Assembly (NCBI RefSeq): GCF_004571195.1
Contig: NZ_CP038271.1
Coordinates: forward strand, 1,687,501-1,751,500
Source of the DNA: Legionella geestiana
GTDB lineage: Bacteria > Pseudomonadota > Gammaproteobacteria > Legionellales > Legionellaceae
Reading direction: 5' to 3'
DNA: 64,000 bases
This document shows positions 12,953-24,977 of this stretch, one piece after another (positions within the stretch are counted from its first letter, which is position 1; each line of letters begins with the position of its first letter). The notes beneath the pieces are model-generated. The model was not told where the DNA came from. It searched no databases and saw only the letters and a program-made list of their open reading frames with translations. The position numbers and the translations under genes are program-made.

Positions 12953-15900
12953 TTGGCTAATCCGAACCTGGACACTGACATGATTCGCAGAGCGCCGCTG
13001 ATGAGCGATCTGATTGGAAATATCAAACTGCAGGGGCAGAGCGAAGAATTTGATGCTATCAAGATAGCTCTCGCATCACCGGAGATGATTCGTACCTGGT
13101 CGTACGGAGAAGTCAAAAAGCCCGAAACTATCAATTACCGCACGTTCAAGCCTGAACGTGACGGTCTTTTCTGTGCTAAAATTTTTGGCCCGGTTAAGAG
13201 CTTTGAGTGTCTTTGTGGAAAGTACAAGCGCCTTAAGCACCGTGGCGTTATCTGTGAGAAGTGCGGTGTTGAGCTTGCTGATGCAAAAGTACGCCGCGAG
13301 CGCATGGGACATATTGAGCTTGCCAGTCCGGTTGCTCATATCTGGTTCCTGAAATCCCTTCCGTCCCGCATCGGACTGTTGCTGGATATGACTTTGCGTG
13401 ATATCGAGCGCGTACTCTATTTCGAAGCATTTGTTGTCGTTGATCCTGGCATGACCGAGCTTGAACGTGGTCAGCTGCTCAATGATGAAGCGTACCTTGA
13501 TGCCATCGAGCAGTATGGCGATGAGTTCGATGCACGAATGGGTGCTGAAGCCATTCGTGATTTGTTACGTCAGATTGATCTTGAAGGTGAGATTCGCAAT
13601 CTTCGCGAAGAGCTGCCAACGACTAATTCTGAAACGAAAATCAAGAAAATTACCAAACGATTAAAGCTTCTTGAAGCGTTTCATGATTCTGGTAATAAGC
13701 CGCAATGGATGATAATGGACGTTCTTCCAGTGCTGCCACCCGATTTGCGACCGTTGGTACCGCTGGATGGTGGACGCTTTGCGACATCGGATCTTAATGA
13801 CCTGTATCGACGTGTTATTAACCGAAATAATCGACTGAAGCGGCTTCTTGATTTAAATGCGCCCGATATCATTGTTCGTAACGAAAAACGCATGCTGCAG
13901 GAATCTGTGGACGCGCTGCTTGATAACGGCCGTCGCGGACGTGCGATTACGGGCTCTAACAAGCGTCCATTAAAATCGCTTGCCGATATGATTAAAGGAA
14001 AACAGGGTCGTTTTCGTCAAAACCTGCTTGGAAAGCGCGTGGACTACTCTGGACGCTCGGTCATTGTAGTAGGCCCTACGCTGCGACTGCATCAGTGTGG
14101 TCTGCCCAAGAAAATGGCACTTGAGCTCTTTAAGCCTTTTATCTTCAGTAAGCTTGAGTTTCGCGGGCTTGCGACCACTATTAAAGCCGCGAAGAAGATG
14201 GTAGAGCGCGAAGATCCAGTTGTCTGGGATATCCTTGATGACGTGATTCGCGAGCATCCTATTCTTTTGAACCGCGCACCAACACTTCACAGACTCGGTA
14301 TTCAGGCGTTTGAGCCTGTACTTATTGAAGGCAAGGCCATTCAACTGCATCCGCTCGTGTGTACGGCTTACAACGCCGACTTTGACGGTGACCAGATGGC
14401 CGTACACGTGCCATTGACGCTTGAGTCACAGCTTGAAGCGCGCTCGCTGATGATGTCGACAAACAACATTCTATCTCCGGCCAGCGGTGAACCTATTATT
14501 GTACCGAGCCAAGACGTTGTACTTGGTCTGTACTACTTAACTCGCGAACGCATTAATGCGAAGGGTGAAGGTAAAGTATTTGCAAGCACCAGCGAAGCAC
14601 AGAATTTCTACGAGGCAGACCTCATAGAACTGCATGCGAAAGTACGTATCCGCATGCCGGTTGAACTGGTCGGTGATGAAGACGAAGAAGGCGGCAAATC
14701 AGGCGGCCAGAGCGGTTACCGACTTGTAGAAACAACGGTAGGTCGTGCGATTCTTGCAGGCATACTGCCAAAGGGGATGCCGTTTTCAACCATTAACCGT
14801 CCGATGACCAAAAAGGTCATCTCACGAGTAGTCGATGCCTGCTACCGTCGCTTTGGACTGAAAGAAACCGTTATTTTCGCCGATCAACTGATGTATACCG
14901 GCTTTAAATACGCGACCCGAGCCGGAGCGTCTATCGGCATTAACGATATGATTATACCGGATGATAAGCCTGCTATTATTGCCCAGGCTGACAATGAAGT
15001 GCGTGAAATTGAATCGCAGTTCCGCTCAGGTCTTGTAACTAACGGTGAACGTTATAACAAAGTAATCGATATCTGGTCGCGCACGAACGAACTCGTGGCC
15101 AAGTCTATGATGAGCAAAATTGCCACTGAAGAAGTTGTGACTCGGGAAGGTAAGACTGTTCGACAGGAATCCTTTAACCCTATCTTCATGATGGCCGATT
15201 CAGGCGCAAGGGGTTCTGCTGCTCAGATTCGACAGCTTGCCGGTATGAGGGGGCTTATGGCGGCGCCAGACGGCTCAATCATTGAAACCCCCATCACAGC
15301 AAACTTCCGTGAAGGATTGAACGTATTCCAGTACTTTATTTCAACTCACGGTGCGCGTAAGGGTCTTGCCGATACCGCGCTTAAAACTGCGAACTCAGGA
15401 TATCTGACACGTCGACTCGTTGACGTTGCTCAAGACGTTGTCATCACTGAACTCGATTGTAAAACGGAACATGGCATCATCATGCAACCGTTGATTGAGG
15501 GTGGTGACATTGTTGAGCCATTGCATGAACGCGTACTTGGACGTGTAGTCGCGGCAGATGTCTATATTCCGAATCAGGATGAACCGGTAGTAACTGCCGG
15601 TACACTGCTCGACGAAGCGTGGGTTGAGAAGCTTGAGCAACTCGGGGTTGATCAGGTTAAGGTACGTTCGCCGATTACCTGTGAAACTCGCTTTGGTTTG
15701 TGTGCCTACTGCTATGGACGTGACCTTGCACGTGGACACCTTGTAAATACTGGTGAGGCAGTGGGTATTATTGCAGCACAGTCCATTGGAGAGCCAGGAA
15801 CACAGCTCACCATGCGTACCTTCCATATCGGAGGCGCGGCATCACGGGCAACTGCTGCAAACAGCATCCAGATTCAGAACAAAGGTACTATCCGACTGCA

Positions 15901-17233
15901 CAACATTAAGACCGTTACGCACTCTAAAGGCTATCTGGTTGCGGTTTCACGCTCTGGAGAAGTCTCTGTAGTGGATACGTTTGGACGTGAGCGTGAGCGT
16001 TATGATTTGCCCTATGGAGCGGTACTTTCGGTGCACGATCAATCTGCTGCTGAAGCCGGGCAGATTATTGCGACCTGGGATCCGCATACGCACCCTGTTG
16101 TCTCAGAAGTGGCGGGTCGCTTGAAGTTTGTTGACCTCGTAGATGGGATTACGATGCACCGACAGACGGATGAGGTAACAGGCCTTAGCAACATTGTAGT
16201 CACTGATGCTAAACAGCGCAGCTCGTCAGGCAAGGAATACCGTCCGCTTGTGAAGCTGGTGTCAGACAGCGGTGAAGACATTCTGCTGGCTGGTACGAAC
16301 GTTGCTGCACAGTACTACCTGCCAGTCGACGCCATTATCAACTTTGAAGATAATGCTGTTGTTGGCGTGGGCGATGTGATTGCAAAAATCCCACAGGAAC
16401 GTTCAAAAACGCGTGACATCACCGGGGGTTTGCCAAGGGTTGCGGATCTCTTTGAGGCTCGCAAGCCAAAAGACTCAGCCGTAATGGCAGAGAAAACCGG
16501 TGTCGTCAGCTATGGTAAAGAAACGAAGGGTAAACGACGTCTTATCATCACCTCACCCAATGGCGAAGTTCACGAAGAACTTATTCCGAAATGGCGCCCA
16601 ATTTCTGTATTTGAGGGTGAGCATGTAGAGAAGGGTGAACTGATTGCTGAAGGTCCACTTAATCCACATGATATTCTGCGACTGCTTGGTGTTGGTGAAC
16701 TCGCAAACTACATCGTTAACGAAGTACAGGACGTATATCGACTGCAGGGTGTTAAAATTAACGACAAACACATTGAAGTGATTGTTCGTCAGATGCTTCG
16801 CAAGCGTGTTATCACGTTTGCAGGAGATTCGCGTTTTCTTGCTGGTGAGCAGGTTGAAGAATGCACCATGCTGCAGGAAAACGATAAGCTGAAAGATGCC
16901 GATAAGATGCAGGCGGCAGGTACGCCAATCCTTCTCGGTATTACGAAGGCGTCTCTTGCGACTGAATCATTTATTTCAGCTGCATCGTTCCAGGAGACAA
17001 CACGCGTTCTCACAGAAGCTGCAGTTAGCGGTAAAGTGGATGATTTGCGTGGCTTGAAGGAGAACGTGATGGTCGGACGGCTGATACCTGCAGGTACTGG
17101 CTATGCCTATCATCAGTCTCGAAAGGCAAAGCGTGCACGAATTGCAGGTGGTGAGCAGTCTCACGCAATTACGGCAAGTGATGTAGAACATGCATTGAGC
17201 GAAGCCCTTAATGCAGAAAATCGCGAAGAGTGA
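12953..17233 (+). CDS. rpoC: RNA polymerase subunit beta'
   Basis: 1426 aa from a TTG start at 12953, preceded by GGAG at eight bases. The catalytic NADFDGDQM motif is present. So are the zinc cysteines of the N-terminus ([19 protein letters not shown]) and the second zinc site (CxxR...[10 protein letters not shown]). The family alignment with E. coli begins at the ATG 13001 ([10 protein letters not shown]), which has no good ribosome-binding site. Either the protein has a 16-residue extension or the ATG is used; the binding site favours TTG. Confidence 0.96.
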   Translation: MANPNLDTDMIRRAPLMSDLIGNIKLQGQSEEFDAIKIALASPEMIRTWSYGEVKKPETINYRTFKPERDGLFCAKIFGPVKSFECLCGKYKRLKHRGVICEKCGVELADAKVRRERMGHIELASPVAHIWFLKSLPSRIGLLLDMTLRDIERVLYFEAFVVVDPGMTELERGQLLNDEAYLDAIEQYGDEFDARMGAEAIRDLLRQIDLEGEIRNLREELPTTNSETKIKKITKRLKLLEAFHDSGNKPQWMIMDVLPVLPPDLRPLVPLDGGRFATSDLNDLYRRVINRNNRLKRLLDLNAPDIIVRNEKRMLQESVDALLDNGRRGRAITGSNKRPLKSLADMIKGKQGRFRQNLLGKRVDYSGRSVIVVGPTLRLHQCGLPKKMALELFKPFIFSKLEFRGLATTIKAAKKMVEREDPVVWDILDDVIREHPILLNRAPTLHRLGIQAFEPVLIEGKAIQLHPLVCTAYNADFDGDQMAVHVPLTLESQLEARSLMMSTNNILSPASGEPIIVPSQDVVLGLYYLTRERINAKGEGKVFASTSEAQNFYEADLIELHAKVRIRMPVELVGDEDEEGGKSGGQSGYRLVETTVGRAILAGILPKGMPFSTINRPMTKKVISRVVDACYRRFGLKETVIFADQLMYTGFKYATRAGASIGINDMIIPDDKPAIIAQADNEVREIESQFRSGLVTNGERYNKVIDIWSRTNELVAKSMMSKIATEEVVTREGKTVRQESFNPIFMMADSGARGSAAQIRQLAGMRGLMAAPDGSIIETPITANFREGLNVFQYFISTHGARKGLADTALKTANSGYLTRRLVDVAQDVVITELDCKTEHGIIMQPLIEGGDIVEPLHERVLGRVVAADVYIPNQDEPVVTAGTLLDEAWVEKLEQLGVDQVKVRSPITCETRFGLCAYCYGRDLARGHLVNTGEAVGIIAAQSIGEPGTQLTMRTFHIGGAASRATAANSIQIQNKGTIRLHNIKTVTHSKGYLVAVSRSGEVSVVDTFGRERERYDLPYGAVLSVHDQSAAEAGQIIATWDPHTHPVVSEVAGRLKFVDLVDGITMHRQTDEVTGLSNIVVTDAKQRSSSGKEYRPLVKLVSDSGEDILLAGTNVAAQYYLPVDAIINFEDNAVVGVGDVIAKIPQERSKTRDITGGLPRVADLFEARKPKDSAVMAEKTGVVSYGKETKGKRRLIITSPNGEVHEELIPKWRPISVFEGEHVEKGELIAEGPLNPHDILRLLGVGELANYIVNEVQDVYRLQGVKINDKHIEVIVRQMLRKRVITFAGDSRFLAGEQVEECTMLQENDKLKDADKMQAAGTPILLGITKASLATESFISAASFQETTRVLTEAAVSGKVDDLRGLKENVMVGRLIPAGTGYAYHQSRKAKRARIAGGEQSHAITASDVEHALSEALNAENREE

Positions 17234-17245
17234 CAAGCTATTGAA

Positions 17246-17280
17246 CACCCGCCAGTATCAACTTGACAAACTGGCGGGTG
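17246..17280 (+). terminator. Inverted repeat after rpoC
   Basis: CACCCGCCAG (17246-17255) pairs perfectly with CTGGCGGGTG (17271-17280). No T run follows. The loop and right arm overlap the rpsL promoter (TTGACA at 17263), so transcription ending and starting may be linked here. Confidence 0.5.
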
Positions 17281-17291
17281 CCATATAGAAT
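17263..17291 (+). promoter_or_regulatory. Sigma-70 promoter of the str operon
   Basis: TTGACA at 17263-17268 and TAGAAT at 17286-17291 are separated by exactly 17 bases. The predicted start is near 17298, about 47 bases ahead of rpsL. Confidence 0.8.
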
Positions 17292-17344
17292 CCGGCCTCT
17301 TTATGTATTCCAAATAATCAAAAGCGTAAGCTGGAGTTAACAAA

Positions 17345-17725
17345 ATGGCTACGATTAACCAGTTAGTTAGAAAGCCGCGCGAGAACGTCAAAAAGAAAAG
17401 TAACGTTCCAGCACTTGAATCCTGTCCACAGCGTCGTGGAGTTTGCACACGGGTATATACAACAACCCCTAAAAAGCCAAACTCAGCCATGCGTAAAGTG
17501 GCCAGGGTACGGCTGACCAACGGGTTTGAAGTATCAAGTTATATCGGTGGTGAAGGTCACAACCTCCAGGAGCACTCGGTGATTCTCATCCGTGGCGGCC
17601 GGGTTAAAGATCTTCCAGGTGTGCGCTATCACACAGTGCGTGGCAGCCTCGACACCTCAGGCGTCAACGACAGGAAGCAGGGTCGTTCCAAATACGGAAC
17701 TAAAAAGCCTAAAGATAAGAAATAA
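17345..17725 (+). CDS. rpsL: 30S ribosomal protein S12
   Basis: 126 aa decoding-site protein. [10 protein letters not shown] and [13 protein letters not shown] keep the lysines equivalent to K43 and K88, whose loss gives streptomycin resistance, so this sequence looks wild type. It is the first gene of the str run and lies after a strong promoter. Confidence 0.98.
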   Translation: MATINQLVRKPRENVKKKSNVPALESCPQRRGVCTRVYTTTPKKPNSAMRKVARVRLTNGFEVSSYIGGEGHNLQEHSVILIRGGRVKDLPGVRYHTVRGSLDTSGVNDRKQGRSKYGTKKPKDKK

Positions 17726-17746
17726 TCAGAGTGTAGGAATTAAGTC

Positions 17747-18268
17747 ATGCCAAGAAGAAGAGAAGTACCCAAACGCGAAGTTTTGCCAGATCCAAAGCAT
17801 CACAGCGAGCTGCTTGCCAAGTTCATCAACGTTCTTATGGTTAGTGGTAAGAAATCCATTGCTGAATCTGTTGTGTATGGCGCGCTTGCAATCATGCAGG
17901 AACGCGTTCGCAGGAACCAGAAGCAGGATGATGAGTCTGGCTCTGGTGAGAGCGGTTCAACAAACATTATGAAATGTTTTGAACAGGCCCTTGATAACGT
18001 TCGTCCATCCGTAGAAGTACGTTCACGCCGAGTGGGTGGTGCTACTTACCAGGTTCCGGTAGAAGTTCGCCTCGACAGAAGCATTGCACTGGGCATGCGC
18101 TGGATTGTCAAGGCAGCACGCGCACGCGGTGAGAAGGGTATGATGCTGCGGCTTGCCGGCGAGCTGATTGACGCCTCTGAAAACAAAGGTTCAGCCGTCA
18201 AGAAGCGTGAAGATACACACAAAATGGCCAAGGCCAACCAGGCATTTGCACATTTTCGATGGAATTAA
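17747..18268 (+). CDS. rpsG: 30S ribosomal protein S7
   Basis: 173 aa, primary 16S-binding protein of the head; in E. coli it represses the str operon. N-terminal [14 protein letters not shown] and [20 protein letters not shown]-type core are present. Between VVYGAL and FEQAL there are about 30 residues against 14 in E. coli, including an acidic Ser/Gly stretch [13 protein letters not shown] recall a similar insertion in Legionella S7, but that needs an alignment. Confidence 0.97.
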   Translation: MPRRREVPKREVLPDPKHHSELLAKFINVLMVSGKKSIAESVVYGALAIMQERVRRNQKQDDESGSGESGSTNIMKCFEQALDNVRPSVEVRSRRVGGATYQVPVEVRLDRSIALGMRWIVKAARARGEKGMMLRLAGELIDASENKGSAVKKREDTHKMAKANQAFAHFRWN

Positions 18269-18283
18269 TTACGAGGTTAAACC

Positions 18284-20371
18284 GTGTCTACTACACCATT
18301 GGAACTATACCGTAACATCGGCATCGCCGCGCACGTGGATGCTGGTAAAACAACAACAACGGAACGCGTGCTTTATTATACTGGCGTGGCTCACAAAATG
18401 GGTGAGGTACACGACGGTGCTGCCACGATGGACTGGATGGTTCAGGAGCAGGAGCGCGGTATTACCATTACCTCAGCAGCAACGACCTGCTACTGGGAAG
18501 GTATGGATAAGAACTACCCAAAACACCGTATTAATATCATCGATACCCCTGGTCACGTTGACTTCATGATCGAAGTTGAGCGATCACTGCGTGTACTTGA
18601 CGGTGCAATCGTTGTGTTTGACTCAGTCTCCGGCGTAGAACCTCAATCAGAAACAGTTTGGCGTCAGTCTGACAAATACGGCGTACCACGCATTGTGTTT
18701 GTCAACAAAATGGACCGTATGGGTGCCAACTTCCTGCGCGTAGTTACGCAGATTCGTGAGCGCCTTGGAGCAAATCCGGTTGTCGTTCAGCTGCCAATTG
18801 GCTCTGAAGATTCTTTTACAGGTGTAATCGACCTCATCAAGATGAAGGCAATCAACTGGGACGATGAAAGCAAGGGTATGGTCTTCCAGTACGATGACAT
18901 TCCCGCAGATATGAAGTCACAGTGCGAAGAGTATCACGCGAAGATTATCGAAGCTGCTGCTGAAGCCAGTGAAGAGCTGATGGAAAAGTATCTTGAAGGT
19001 GAAACATTTACCGAGCAAGAAATCAAGGCAGCAATCCGTAAGCGTACAGTAAACAACGAAATTGTGCCTGTTTTCTGTGGCTCAGCGTTCAAAAACAAAG
19101 GCGTACAGGCAGTACTTGATGGCGTGATTGACTTTCTGCCCTCACCGACTGACGTTCCCGATATCCGTGGAATTGACGAAGACGGCGAAGAAGTCCACCG
19201 TAAAACAGCAAACGATGCACCGTTTTCAGCGCTTGCCTTTAAAATCGCAACTGACCCCTTCGTCGGAACACTGGTATTTATGCGCGTATACTCTGGTGAG
19301 ATAACCAGTGGAGACACGGTGTACAATCCAGTCAAGCAAAAGAAAGAGCGAATTGGCCGTTTGCTGCAGATGCATGCGAACTCACGCGAAGAAATTAAAC
19401 ATGCTCGCGCAGGAGATATCGTCGCAGCCGTTGGCTTAAAAACCATCACTACCGGGGATACACTTTGTGATATCAACAACATAGTGACGCTTGAGCGCAT
19501 GGACTTTCCAGATCCAGTGATTGCAGTTGCCGTTGAGCCCAAGACCAAGGCCGATCAGGAAAAAATGTCTATCGCACTTGGTAAGCTTGCTCAGGAAGAT
19601 CCATCTTTCCGTGTTCATACAGACGAAGAATCTGGACAGACCATCATTCAAGGAATGGGTGAGCTGCATCTTGAAATCATCGTTGACCGTATGAAGCGTG
19701 AATTTAACGTTGAGGCAAACGTTGGTAAACCTCAGGTAGCATACCGTGAAACCCTGCGCATGCCGGTTGAGCAGGAAGGTAAGTTTGTTCGTCAGTCAGG
19801 TGGTCGCGGTCAGTATGGTCACGTCTGGCTTAAAATCGAACCACGTACACCTGGAGAGGGATACGAATTTGTCAACGCCATTGTTGGGGGAGCTATTCCT
19901 AAGGAATACATTCCAGCAGTTGACAAGGGTATTCAGGAGCAAATGCAAAACGGTGTAATTGCCGGCTACCCGGTGGTCGATGTTAAAGTCACCCTGTTTG
20001 ACGGTTCATTCCACGAAGTAGATTCTTCTGAAATGGCATTCAAAATTGCAGGTTCGCTTGGCTTTAAACAAGGTGCACTGAAGGCTAAACCAGTTCTGCT
20101 CGAACCAATCATGAGCGTGGAAGTGGTTACTCCTGAAGACTACATGGGCGATGTAATGGGTGATCTTAACCGACGCCGTGGCATTGTTCTGGGCATGGAT
20201 GAGTCTCCAGCTGGCAGGATTGTACGCTCTGAGGTTCCGCTTTCAGAGATGTTTGGATATGCAACTGACCTGCGATCTGCAACACAGGGCCGGGCAACAT
20301 ATTCGATGGAGTTCGCAAAATATGCTGAAGCTCCAAACAACATTGCTGAAGCAATTATCAAGAAACAATAA
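18284..20371 (+). CDS. fusA: Elongation factor G
   Basis: 695 aa, GTG start. Translocase GTPase with [20 protein letters not shown] (P-loop), DTPGHVDF (switch II) and NKMDR. Domains II to V follow, including [11 protein letters not shown] and [13 protein letters not shown]. It lies between rpsG and tuf copy 2, the classical str order. Confidence 0.98.
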   Translation: MSTTPLELYRNIGIAAHVDAGKTTTTERVLYYTGVAHKMGEVHDGAATMDWMVQEQERGITITSAATTCYWEGMDKNYPKHRINIIDTPGHVDFMIEVERSLRVLDGAIVVFDSVSGVEPQSETVWRQSDKYGVPRIVFVNKMDRMGANFLRVVTQIRERLGANPVVVQLPIGSEDSFTGVIDLIKMKAINWDDESKGMVFQYDDIPADMKSQCEEYHAKIIEAAAEASEELMEKYLEGETFTEQEIKAAIRKRTVNNEIVPVFCGSAFKNKGVQAVLDGVIDFLPSPTDVPDIRGIDEDGEEVHRKTANDAPFSALAFKIATDPFVGTLVFMRVYSGEITSGDTVYNPVKQKKERIGRLLQMHANSREEIKHARAGDIVAAVGLKTITTGDTLCDINNIVTLERMDFPDPVIAVAVEPKTKADQEKMSIALGKLAQEDPSFRVHTDEESGQTIIQGMGELHLEIIVDRMKREFNVEANVGKPQVAYRETLRMPVEQEGKFVRQSGGRGQYGHVWLKIEPRTPGEGYEFVNAIVGGAIPKEYIPAVDKGIQEQMQNGVIAGYPVVDVKVTLFDGSFHEVDSSEMAFKIAGSLGFKQGALKAKPVLLEPIMSVEVVTPEDYMGDVMGDLNRRRGIVLGMDESPAGRIVRSEVPLSEMFGYATDLRSATQGRATYSMEFAKYAEAPNNIAEAIIKKQ

Positions 20372-20392
20372 AAGTTAAAGAGGTATTGAGAA

Positions 20393-21583
20393 ATGGCTAA
20401 GGAAAAATTTGACCGCACCAAACCGCACGTGAACGTTGGTACCATCGGACACGTTGACCATGGTAAAACGACATTGACGGCTGCCATTACAACGGTGCTG
20501 GCTAAGGCGTTTGGCGGTGAAGCGCGCGCTTACGACCAGATTGACGCCGCACCTGAAGAAAAAGCGCGTGGAATCACGATTGCTACAGCGCACGTAGAGT
20601 ACCAGTCTGCAAACCGTCACTACGCACACGTAGACTGCCCAGGACACGCGGATTATGTTAAGAACATGATCACAGGTGCTGCGCAGATGGATGGAGCGGT
20701 TCTTGTTGTTTCTGCAGCCGATGGCCCTATGCCCCAGACACGTGAACACATTCTTCTTTCCCGGCAGGTTGGCGTACCTTACATTGTTGTGTTTTTAAAC
20801 AAAGCCGACATGGTTGACGATCCTGAACTTCTGGAACTTGTTGAGATGGAAGTGCGTGATTTGCTTAGCAGCTACGACTTTCCCGGTGATGACATTCCTA
20901 TCGTTGTTGGTTCCGCACTGAAGGCCCTTCAGGGTGACACGAGCGACATTGGCGTGCCAGCTATTATGAAACTCGTTGAGACAATGGACAGTTACATTCC
21001 TGAGCCAACACGAGATATCGAGAAGCCTTTCCTGCTGCCAATCGAAGACGTTTTCTCTATTTCCGGTCGCGGTACCGTTGTAACCGGTCGTGTTGAGAGC
21101 GGTATTGTTAAAGTGGGTGAGGAAGTTGAGATTGTAGGTATTCGTGACACACAGAAAACGACCTGTACAGGCGTTGAAATGTTCCGAAAACTGCTCGATG
21201 AAGGTCGTGCCGGAGACAACGTAGGTGTGCTTCTGCGTGGTACGAAGCGTGACGACGTTGAGCGTGGTCAAGTGCTGGCTAAGCCGGGTTCTATTAAGCC
21301 ACACACTAAGTTTATAGCTGAAGTGTATGTCCTTTCCAAGGACGAAGGTGGTCGACACACACCTTTCTTCAATGGTTACCGTCCCCAGTTTTACTTCCGT
21401 ACAACGGACGTGACTGGAACCTGTGACCTTCCAGAAGGTGTTGAAATGGTTATGCCAGGTGATAACGTCCAGATGACGGTCAACCTGCACTGTCCAATTG
21501 CAATGGACGAGGGGCTTCGCTTCGCAATTCGTGAAGGTGGCAGAACTGTTGGTGCCGGCGTTGTCGCCAAAATTATTGAGTAA
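20393..21583 (+). CDS. tuf: Elongation factor Tu, copy 2
   Basis: 396 aa, nearly identical to the copy at 4025 (three amino acid differences). All GTPase motifs are intact. It follows fusA after 21 bases and rpsJ begins only five bases after its stop, so str and S10 operons are fused here. The 5' 150 bases are identical to copy 1 and the remainder shows scattered silent differences, as expected from partial gene conversion. Confidence 0.98.
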   Translation: MAKEKFDRTKPHVNVGTIGHVDHGKTTLTAAITTVLAKAFGGEARAYDQIDAAPEEKARGITIATAHVEYQSANRHYAHVDCPGHADYVKNMITGAAQMDGAVLVVSAADGPMPQTREHILLSRQVGVPYIVVFLNKADMVDDPELLELVEMEVRDLLSSYDFPGDDIPIVVGSALKALQGDTSDIGVPAIMKLVETMDSYIPEPTRDIEKPFLLPIEDVFSISGRGTVVTGRVESGIVKVGEEVEIVGIRDTQKTTCTGVEMFRKLLDEGRAGDNVGVLLRGTKRDDVERGQVLAKPGSIKPHTKFIAEVYVLSKDEGGRHTPFFNGYRPQFYFRTTDVTGTCDLPEGVEMVMPGDNVQMTVNLHCPIAMDEGLRFAIREGGRTVGAGVVAKIIE

Positions 21584-21588
21584 TAGCA

Positions 21589-21909
21589 ATGAGCAATAAC
21601 CAAAACATTAAAATTCGATTGAAATCATTCGATCACCGGCTTATCGACATGTCAACCAGCGAGATTGTCGAGACGGCAAAAAGAACAGGGGCCCAGGTCA
21701 GGGGTCCCATACCTTTGCCAATTAAAAAAGAAAAGTTCACGGTTCTGATTTCTCCGCACGTTAACAAAGACGCACGGGATCAGTATGAGCTTCGTACACA
21801 CAAGCGACTGGTTGTTATCGTTCACCCTACTGAAAAAACAGTGGATGCGTTGATGAAACTGGATCTTGCCGCAGGTGTAGATGTTCAAATCAGCCTTGAC
21901 GATGAGTAA
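21589..21909 (+). CDS. rpsJ: 30S ribosomal protein S10
   Basis: 106 aa, head protein that also binds NusB in antitermination. [14 protein letters not shown] and [16 protein letters not shown] are conserved. It starts five bases after tuf, with no visible separate S10 promoter or S10 leader. Confidence 0.97.
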   Translation: MSNNQNIKIRLKSFDHRLIDMSTSEIVETAKRTGAQVRGPIPLPIKKEKFTVLISPHVNKDARDQYELRTHKRLVVIVHPTEKTVDALMKLDLAAGVDVQISLDDE

Positions 21910-21944
21910 TCGGGTTTTATCCCTTTGAATGAGGTAATACAATC

Positions 21945-22589
21945 ATGATCGGTTTACTGGGCCGCAAGGTCGGTATGACACGTGTGTTTACACCGGAAGG
22001 GCTTTCAATCCCTGTTACCGTTGTAGAGGTTGAATCTAACCGTGTCACACAGGTTAAAACATTAGAAAGAGATGGATACAGCGCCATTCAGGTCGCTGCA
22101 GGTTCCATGAAGCCAAACCGCGTTAGCAAGCCACTGGCTGGACATTTTGCCAAGGCTTCTGTACCTGCTGGTGATCTTCGTGGTGAATTTCGCATTGATG
22201 CTTCTGAAGAGTATAAAGATGGTCAGGAAATAACGATTTCCGATCTTTTTACTGAAGGTCAGTACATTGACGTTACTGCGACAAGCCGCGGTAAAGGATA
22301 TGCTGGTACGGTAAAACGCCACAATTTCCGTACACAGGATGCGACTCATGGTAACTCTGTCTCGCACCGTGTTCCTGGAAGTATCGGTCAAAACCAGACT
22401 CCTGGACGCGTATTCAAAGGCAAAAAAATGTCGGGTCATATGGGTAATGTGCGCTGCAGCACACATAACCTTCAAGTCGTACGCGTTGATGCCGCACGCA
22501 ATCTGTTACTTATCAAGGGTGCCATACCGGGTGCTCCTGGTGGACGGGTTGAAGTAAAGCCGGCTGTCAAGAAGCAAAATAGGGGATGA
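21945..22589 (+). CDS. rplC: 50S ribosomal protein L3
   Basis: 214 aa, early assembly protein near the peptidyl transferase centre. It starts [15 protein letters not shown] and has the [14 protein letters not shown] loop with the glutamine that PrmB methylates in E. coli. Its stop overlaps the rplD start (ATGA). Confidence 0.98.
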   Translation: MIGLLGRKVGMTRVFTPEGLSIPVTVVEVESNRVTQVKTLERDGYSAIQVAAGSMKPNRVSKPLAGHFAKASVPAGDLRGEFRIDASEEYKDGQEITISDLFTEGQYIDVTATSRGKGYAGTVKRHNFRTQDATHGNSVSHRVPGSIGQNQTPGRVFKGKKMSGHMGNVRCSTHNLQVVRVDAARNLLLIKGAIPGAPGGRVEVKPAVKKQNRG

Positions 22590-23197
22590 AGATGCAATTT
22601 ACTACAGCTGACACTAATGCTGCGTTTGATGTAAACGACGAAGTTTTCGCATATCCCTACAACGAAGGTTTGGTGCATCAGGCCGTTGTTACATTCATGA
22701 ACAATGCCCGAAGTGGCAACAGCGCACAAAAGACCCGTGCTGAAGTTCGAGGTGGTGGTAGAAAACCATGGAACCAGAAAGGAACCGGTCGTGCACGTGC
22801 TGGATCCATTCGTAGCCCAATATGGCGTTCAGGTGGTGTGACTTTCGCGTCCAAAAAGCGTGATTACTCACAAAAACTAAATAAAAAAATGTACAAACGT
22901 GCGATGCGTAGTATAATCTCCGAGCTTAATCGCTCAGGAAACCTGATTATTGTTGACGACTTCCAGTGTGAATCACACAAAACGAAGGATTTCGTTAATA
23001 AAATGCATGCACTTAACATCAATAATGCGTTGGTAGTTATGCGTGAGATCGGAGAGGCGGAATACCTCGGCTCCCGAAACCTGATTGATTTTGATGTAAC
23101 AGATACTACGGCGATTGATCCAGTTGTCCTGCTGCAGTTTGAGAAAGTAGTGATGACGCGTGATGCCGTTACCAAGATTGGGGAGCAACTGCAATGA
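22586..23197 (+). CDS. rplD: 50S ribosomal protein L4
   Basis: 203 aa. The exit-tunnel loop [20 protein letters not shown] is intact. In E. coli L4 represses the S10 operon. The ATG overlaps the rplC stop by four bases; a second ATG two codons later is an alternative. Its own stop overlaps rplW. Confidence 0.97.
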   Translation: MKMQFTTADTNAAFDVNDEVFAYPYNEGLVHQAVVTFMNNARSGNSAQKTRAEVRGGGRKPWNQKGTGRARAGSIRSPIWRSGGVTFASKKRDYSQKLNKKMYKRAMRSIISELNRSGNLIIVDDFQCESHKTKDFVNKMHALNINNALVVMREIGEAEYLGSRNLIDFDVTDTTAIDPVVLLQFEKVVMTRDAVTKIGEQLQ

Positions 23198-23490
23198 ACG
23201 CAGAAAAAATGATGATGGTGCTCAGAAATCCTCATACTTCTGAAAAGGCAACCATTCTTGCGGAAAAATTGAAGCAGTACACGTTTAAGGTAATGGCCAC
23301 TTCAACCAAGTCTGAAATCAAACAGGCTGTTGAGCAACTGTTTTCAGTTAAGGTCAAAAACGTATCTGTATTGAATGTTAAGGGTAAGCGTAAGCGCTTC
23401 AAGCAGATTAATGGCAAGCGCAGCGACTGGAAAAAGGCATTTGTTACGCTGCACCCAGAGCATGATATTGACTTTACTGTCACCGAATAA
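23194..23490 (+). CDS. rplW: 50S ribosomal protein L23
   Basis: 98 aa tunnel-exit protein, docking site for trigger factor and [24 protein letters not shown] and [11 protein letters not shown] are conserved. It overlaps rplD by four bases. Confidence 0.97.
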   Translation: MNAEKMMMVLRNPHTSEKATILAEKLKQYTFKVMATSTKSEIKQAVEQLFSVKVKNVSVLNVKGKRKRFKQINGKRSDWKKAFVTLHPEHDIDFTVTE

Positions 23491-23501
23491 GGCAGAATAC
23501 C

Positions 23502-24329
23502 ATGGCATTAGTAAAATCAAAACCTACCTCTCCTGGGAAGCGTGGCGAATTGAGAGTGGTGCACGAACACCTGCACAAAGGCAAGCCACACGCAGCACTT
23601 GTTGAGAAGCTTAACAAAACGGGTGGACGCAACAACCAGGGGCGAATTACTGTTCGCCATATTGGTGGTGGTGTGCGTAACAAATACCGAATCATTGACT
23701 TCAGACGCCAAAAAGACGGAATTGAAGCTAAAGTAGAGCGTATTGAATACGATCCTAACCGATCTGCTCATATCGCACTCCTTGTATATACAGACGGTGA
23801 ACGTCGCTACATTATCGCACCTGCAGGCCTTAAGGCGGGTGACAAGGTCATGAGCGGTGAGCAATCGGCTATCAGCGTTGGAAACTGTCTCCCACTGAAA
23901 AATATTCCTGTGGGTACGACTATTCACTGTGTTGAGATGAAGCCTGGCAAGGGCGCACAAATGCTGCGAAGTGCAGGTTGCTCAGGACAGATCGCGGCAC
24001 GTGAAGGCGCCTATGCTACCATACGTCTTCGTTCTGGTGAGATGCGTAAGATCCTTAACACCTGCCGTGCAGTAATTGGTGAGGTCAGCAACAGCGAGCA
24101 CAGCTTACGTGCACTTGGTAAAGCAGGTGCAACGCGATGGAGAGGTGTAAGACCAACCGTTCGTGGTGTTGCCATGAACCCGGTTGATCACCCACATGGT
24201 GGTGGTGAAGGGCGTACATCTGGTGGCCGTCATCCCGTTACACCGTGGGGCGTTCCGACCAAGGGATACAAAACACGAAGCAACAAGCGAACGGATAAGT
24301 TTATTGTTCGTCATCGCAATAAGAAATAA
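23502..24329 (+). CDS. rplB: 50S ribosomal protein L2
   Basis: 275 aa. The late segment [18 protein letters not shown] carries the universally conserved histidine next to the peptidyl transferase centre, and [16 protein letters not shown] is typical. Normal family length. Confidence 0.98.
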   Translation: MALVKSKPTSPGKRGELRVVHEHLHKGKPHAALVEKLNKTGGRNNQGRITVRHIGGGVRNKYRIIDFRRQKDGIEAKVERIEYDPNRSAHIALLVYTDGERRYIIAPAGLKAGDKVMSGEQSAISVGNCLPLKNIPVGTTIHCVEMKPGKGAQMLRSAGCSGQIAAREGAYATIRLRSGEMRKILNTCRAVIGEVSNSEHSLRALGKAGATRWRGVRPTVRGVAMNPVDHPHGGGEGRTSGGRHPVTPWGVPTKGYKTRSNKRTDKFIVRHRNKK

Positions 24330-24349
24330 TCAGCTGAGAGGATATTAAG

Positions 24350-24628
24350 GTGGCTCGTTCTATTCGAAAAGGACCCTTCATCGACCAGCATCTGTTGGAT
24401 AAAGTCGAAGAGGCGGTCAGTACCAATTCCAAGCGTCCTGTCAAGACATGGTCACGTCGTTCCACAATCATTCCTCCGATGATTGGCCTAACGATTGCTG
24501 TACATAATGGCAGACAACATGTTCCAGTTCTTGTTACTGATAACATGGTCGGACATAAGTTAGGTGAGTTTGCGGTAACCAGAACCTTTAAGGGGCACTC
24601 TGGTGATCGTAAGACTAAAGGCAAATAA
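24350..24628 (+). CDS. rpsS: 30S ribosomal protein S19
   Basis: 92 aa, GTG start after [44 protein letters not shown] and the C-terminal [16 protein letters not shown] are diagnostic. It contacts the A-site finger and S13. Confidence 0.97.
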   Translation: MARSIRKGPFIDQHLLDKVEEAVSTNSKRPVKTWSRRSTIIPPMIGLTIAVHNGRQHVPVLVTDNMVGHKLGEFAVTRTFKGHSGDRKTKGK

Positions 24629-24636
24629 GGGGATAT

Positions 24637-24975
24637 ATGATGGAAGTTACAGCTACACTCAGAAATGCCCCTCTGTCAGCACAAAAAGGCCGACTTATAG
24701 CAGACATGATTAGACGCATGGATGTTTTTAACGCGCTAAACACGTTGAAGTTCACCCCTAAAAAAGGTGCCGCGCTGATGTTCAAACTGCTGGAATCAGC
24801 AGTTGCTAATGCAGAGAACAATCATGGTGTGGATATTGATGAGCTGAAAGTGGGTATGGTGTGCGTTGATGAGGCGCCTACTCTGAAACGAATAAGAGCT
24901 CGTGCCAAGGGTCGTGCCAACCGCATCAGCAAGCGTACGTGCCACATCATTCTGAAAGTGTCAGACGAGGAATAG
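24637..24975 (+). CDS. rplV: 50S ribosomal protein L22
   Basis: 112 aa. The tunnel loop near residues 82-95 reads [20 protein letters not shown]. The start is the first of two adjacent ATG codons, chosen by AAGGGG spacing. The rpsC start lies two bases after its stop. Confidence 0.96.
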   Translation: MMEVTATLRNAPLSAQKGRLIADMIRRMDVFNALNTLKFTPKKGAALMFKLLESAVANAENNHGVDIDELKVGMVCVDEAPTLKRIRARAKGRANRISKRTCHIILKVSDEE

Positions 24976-24977
24976 CC

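Noticed and set aside
18934-19548. 204-codon minus-strand frame opposite fusA
   Set aside because: Shadow of fusA with skewed Ser/Thr/Ile composition and no ribosome-binding site.
20795-21589. 264-codon minus-strand open frame opposite tuf
   Set aside because: It is the antisense of a highly expressed codon-biased gene; the same artefact appears opposite the other tuf copy.
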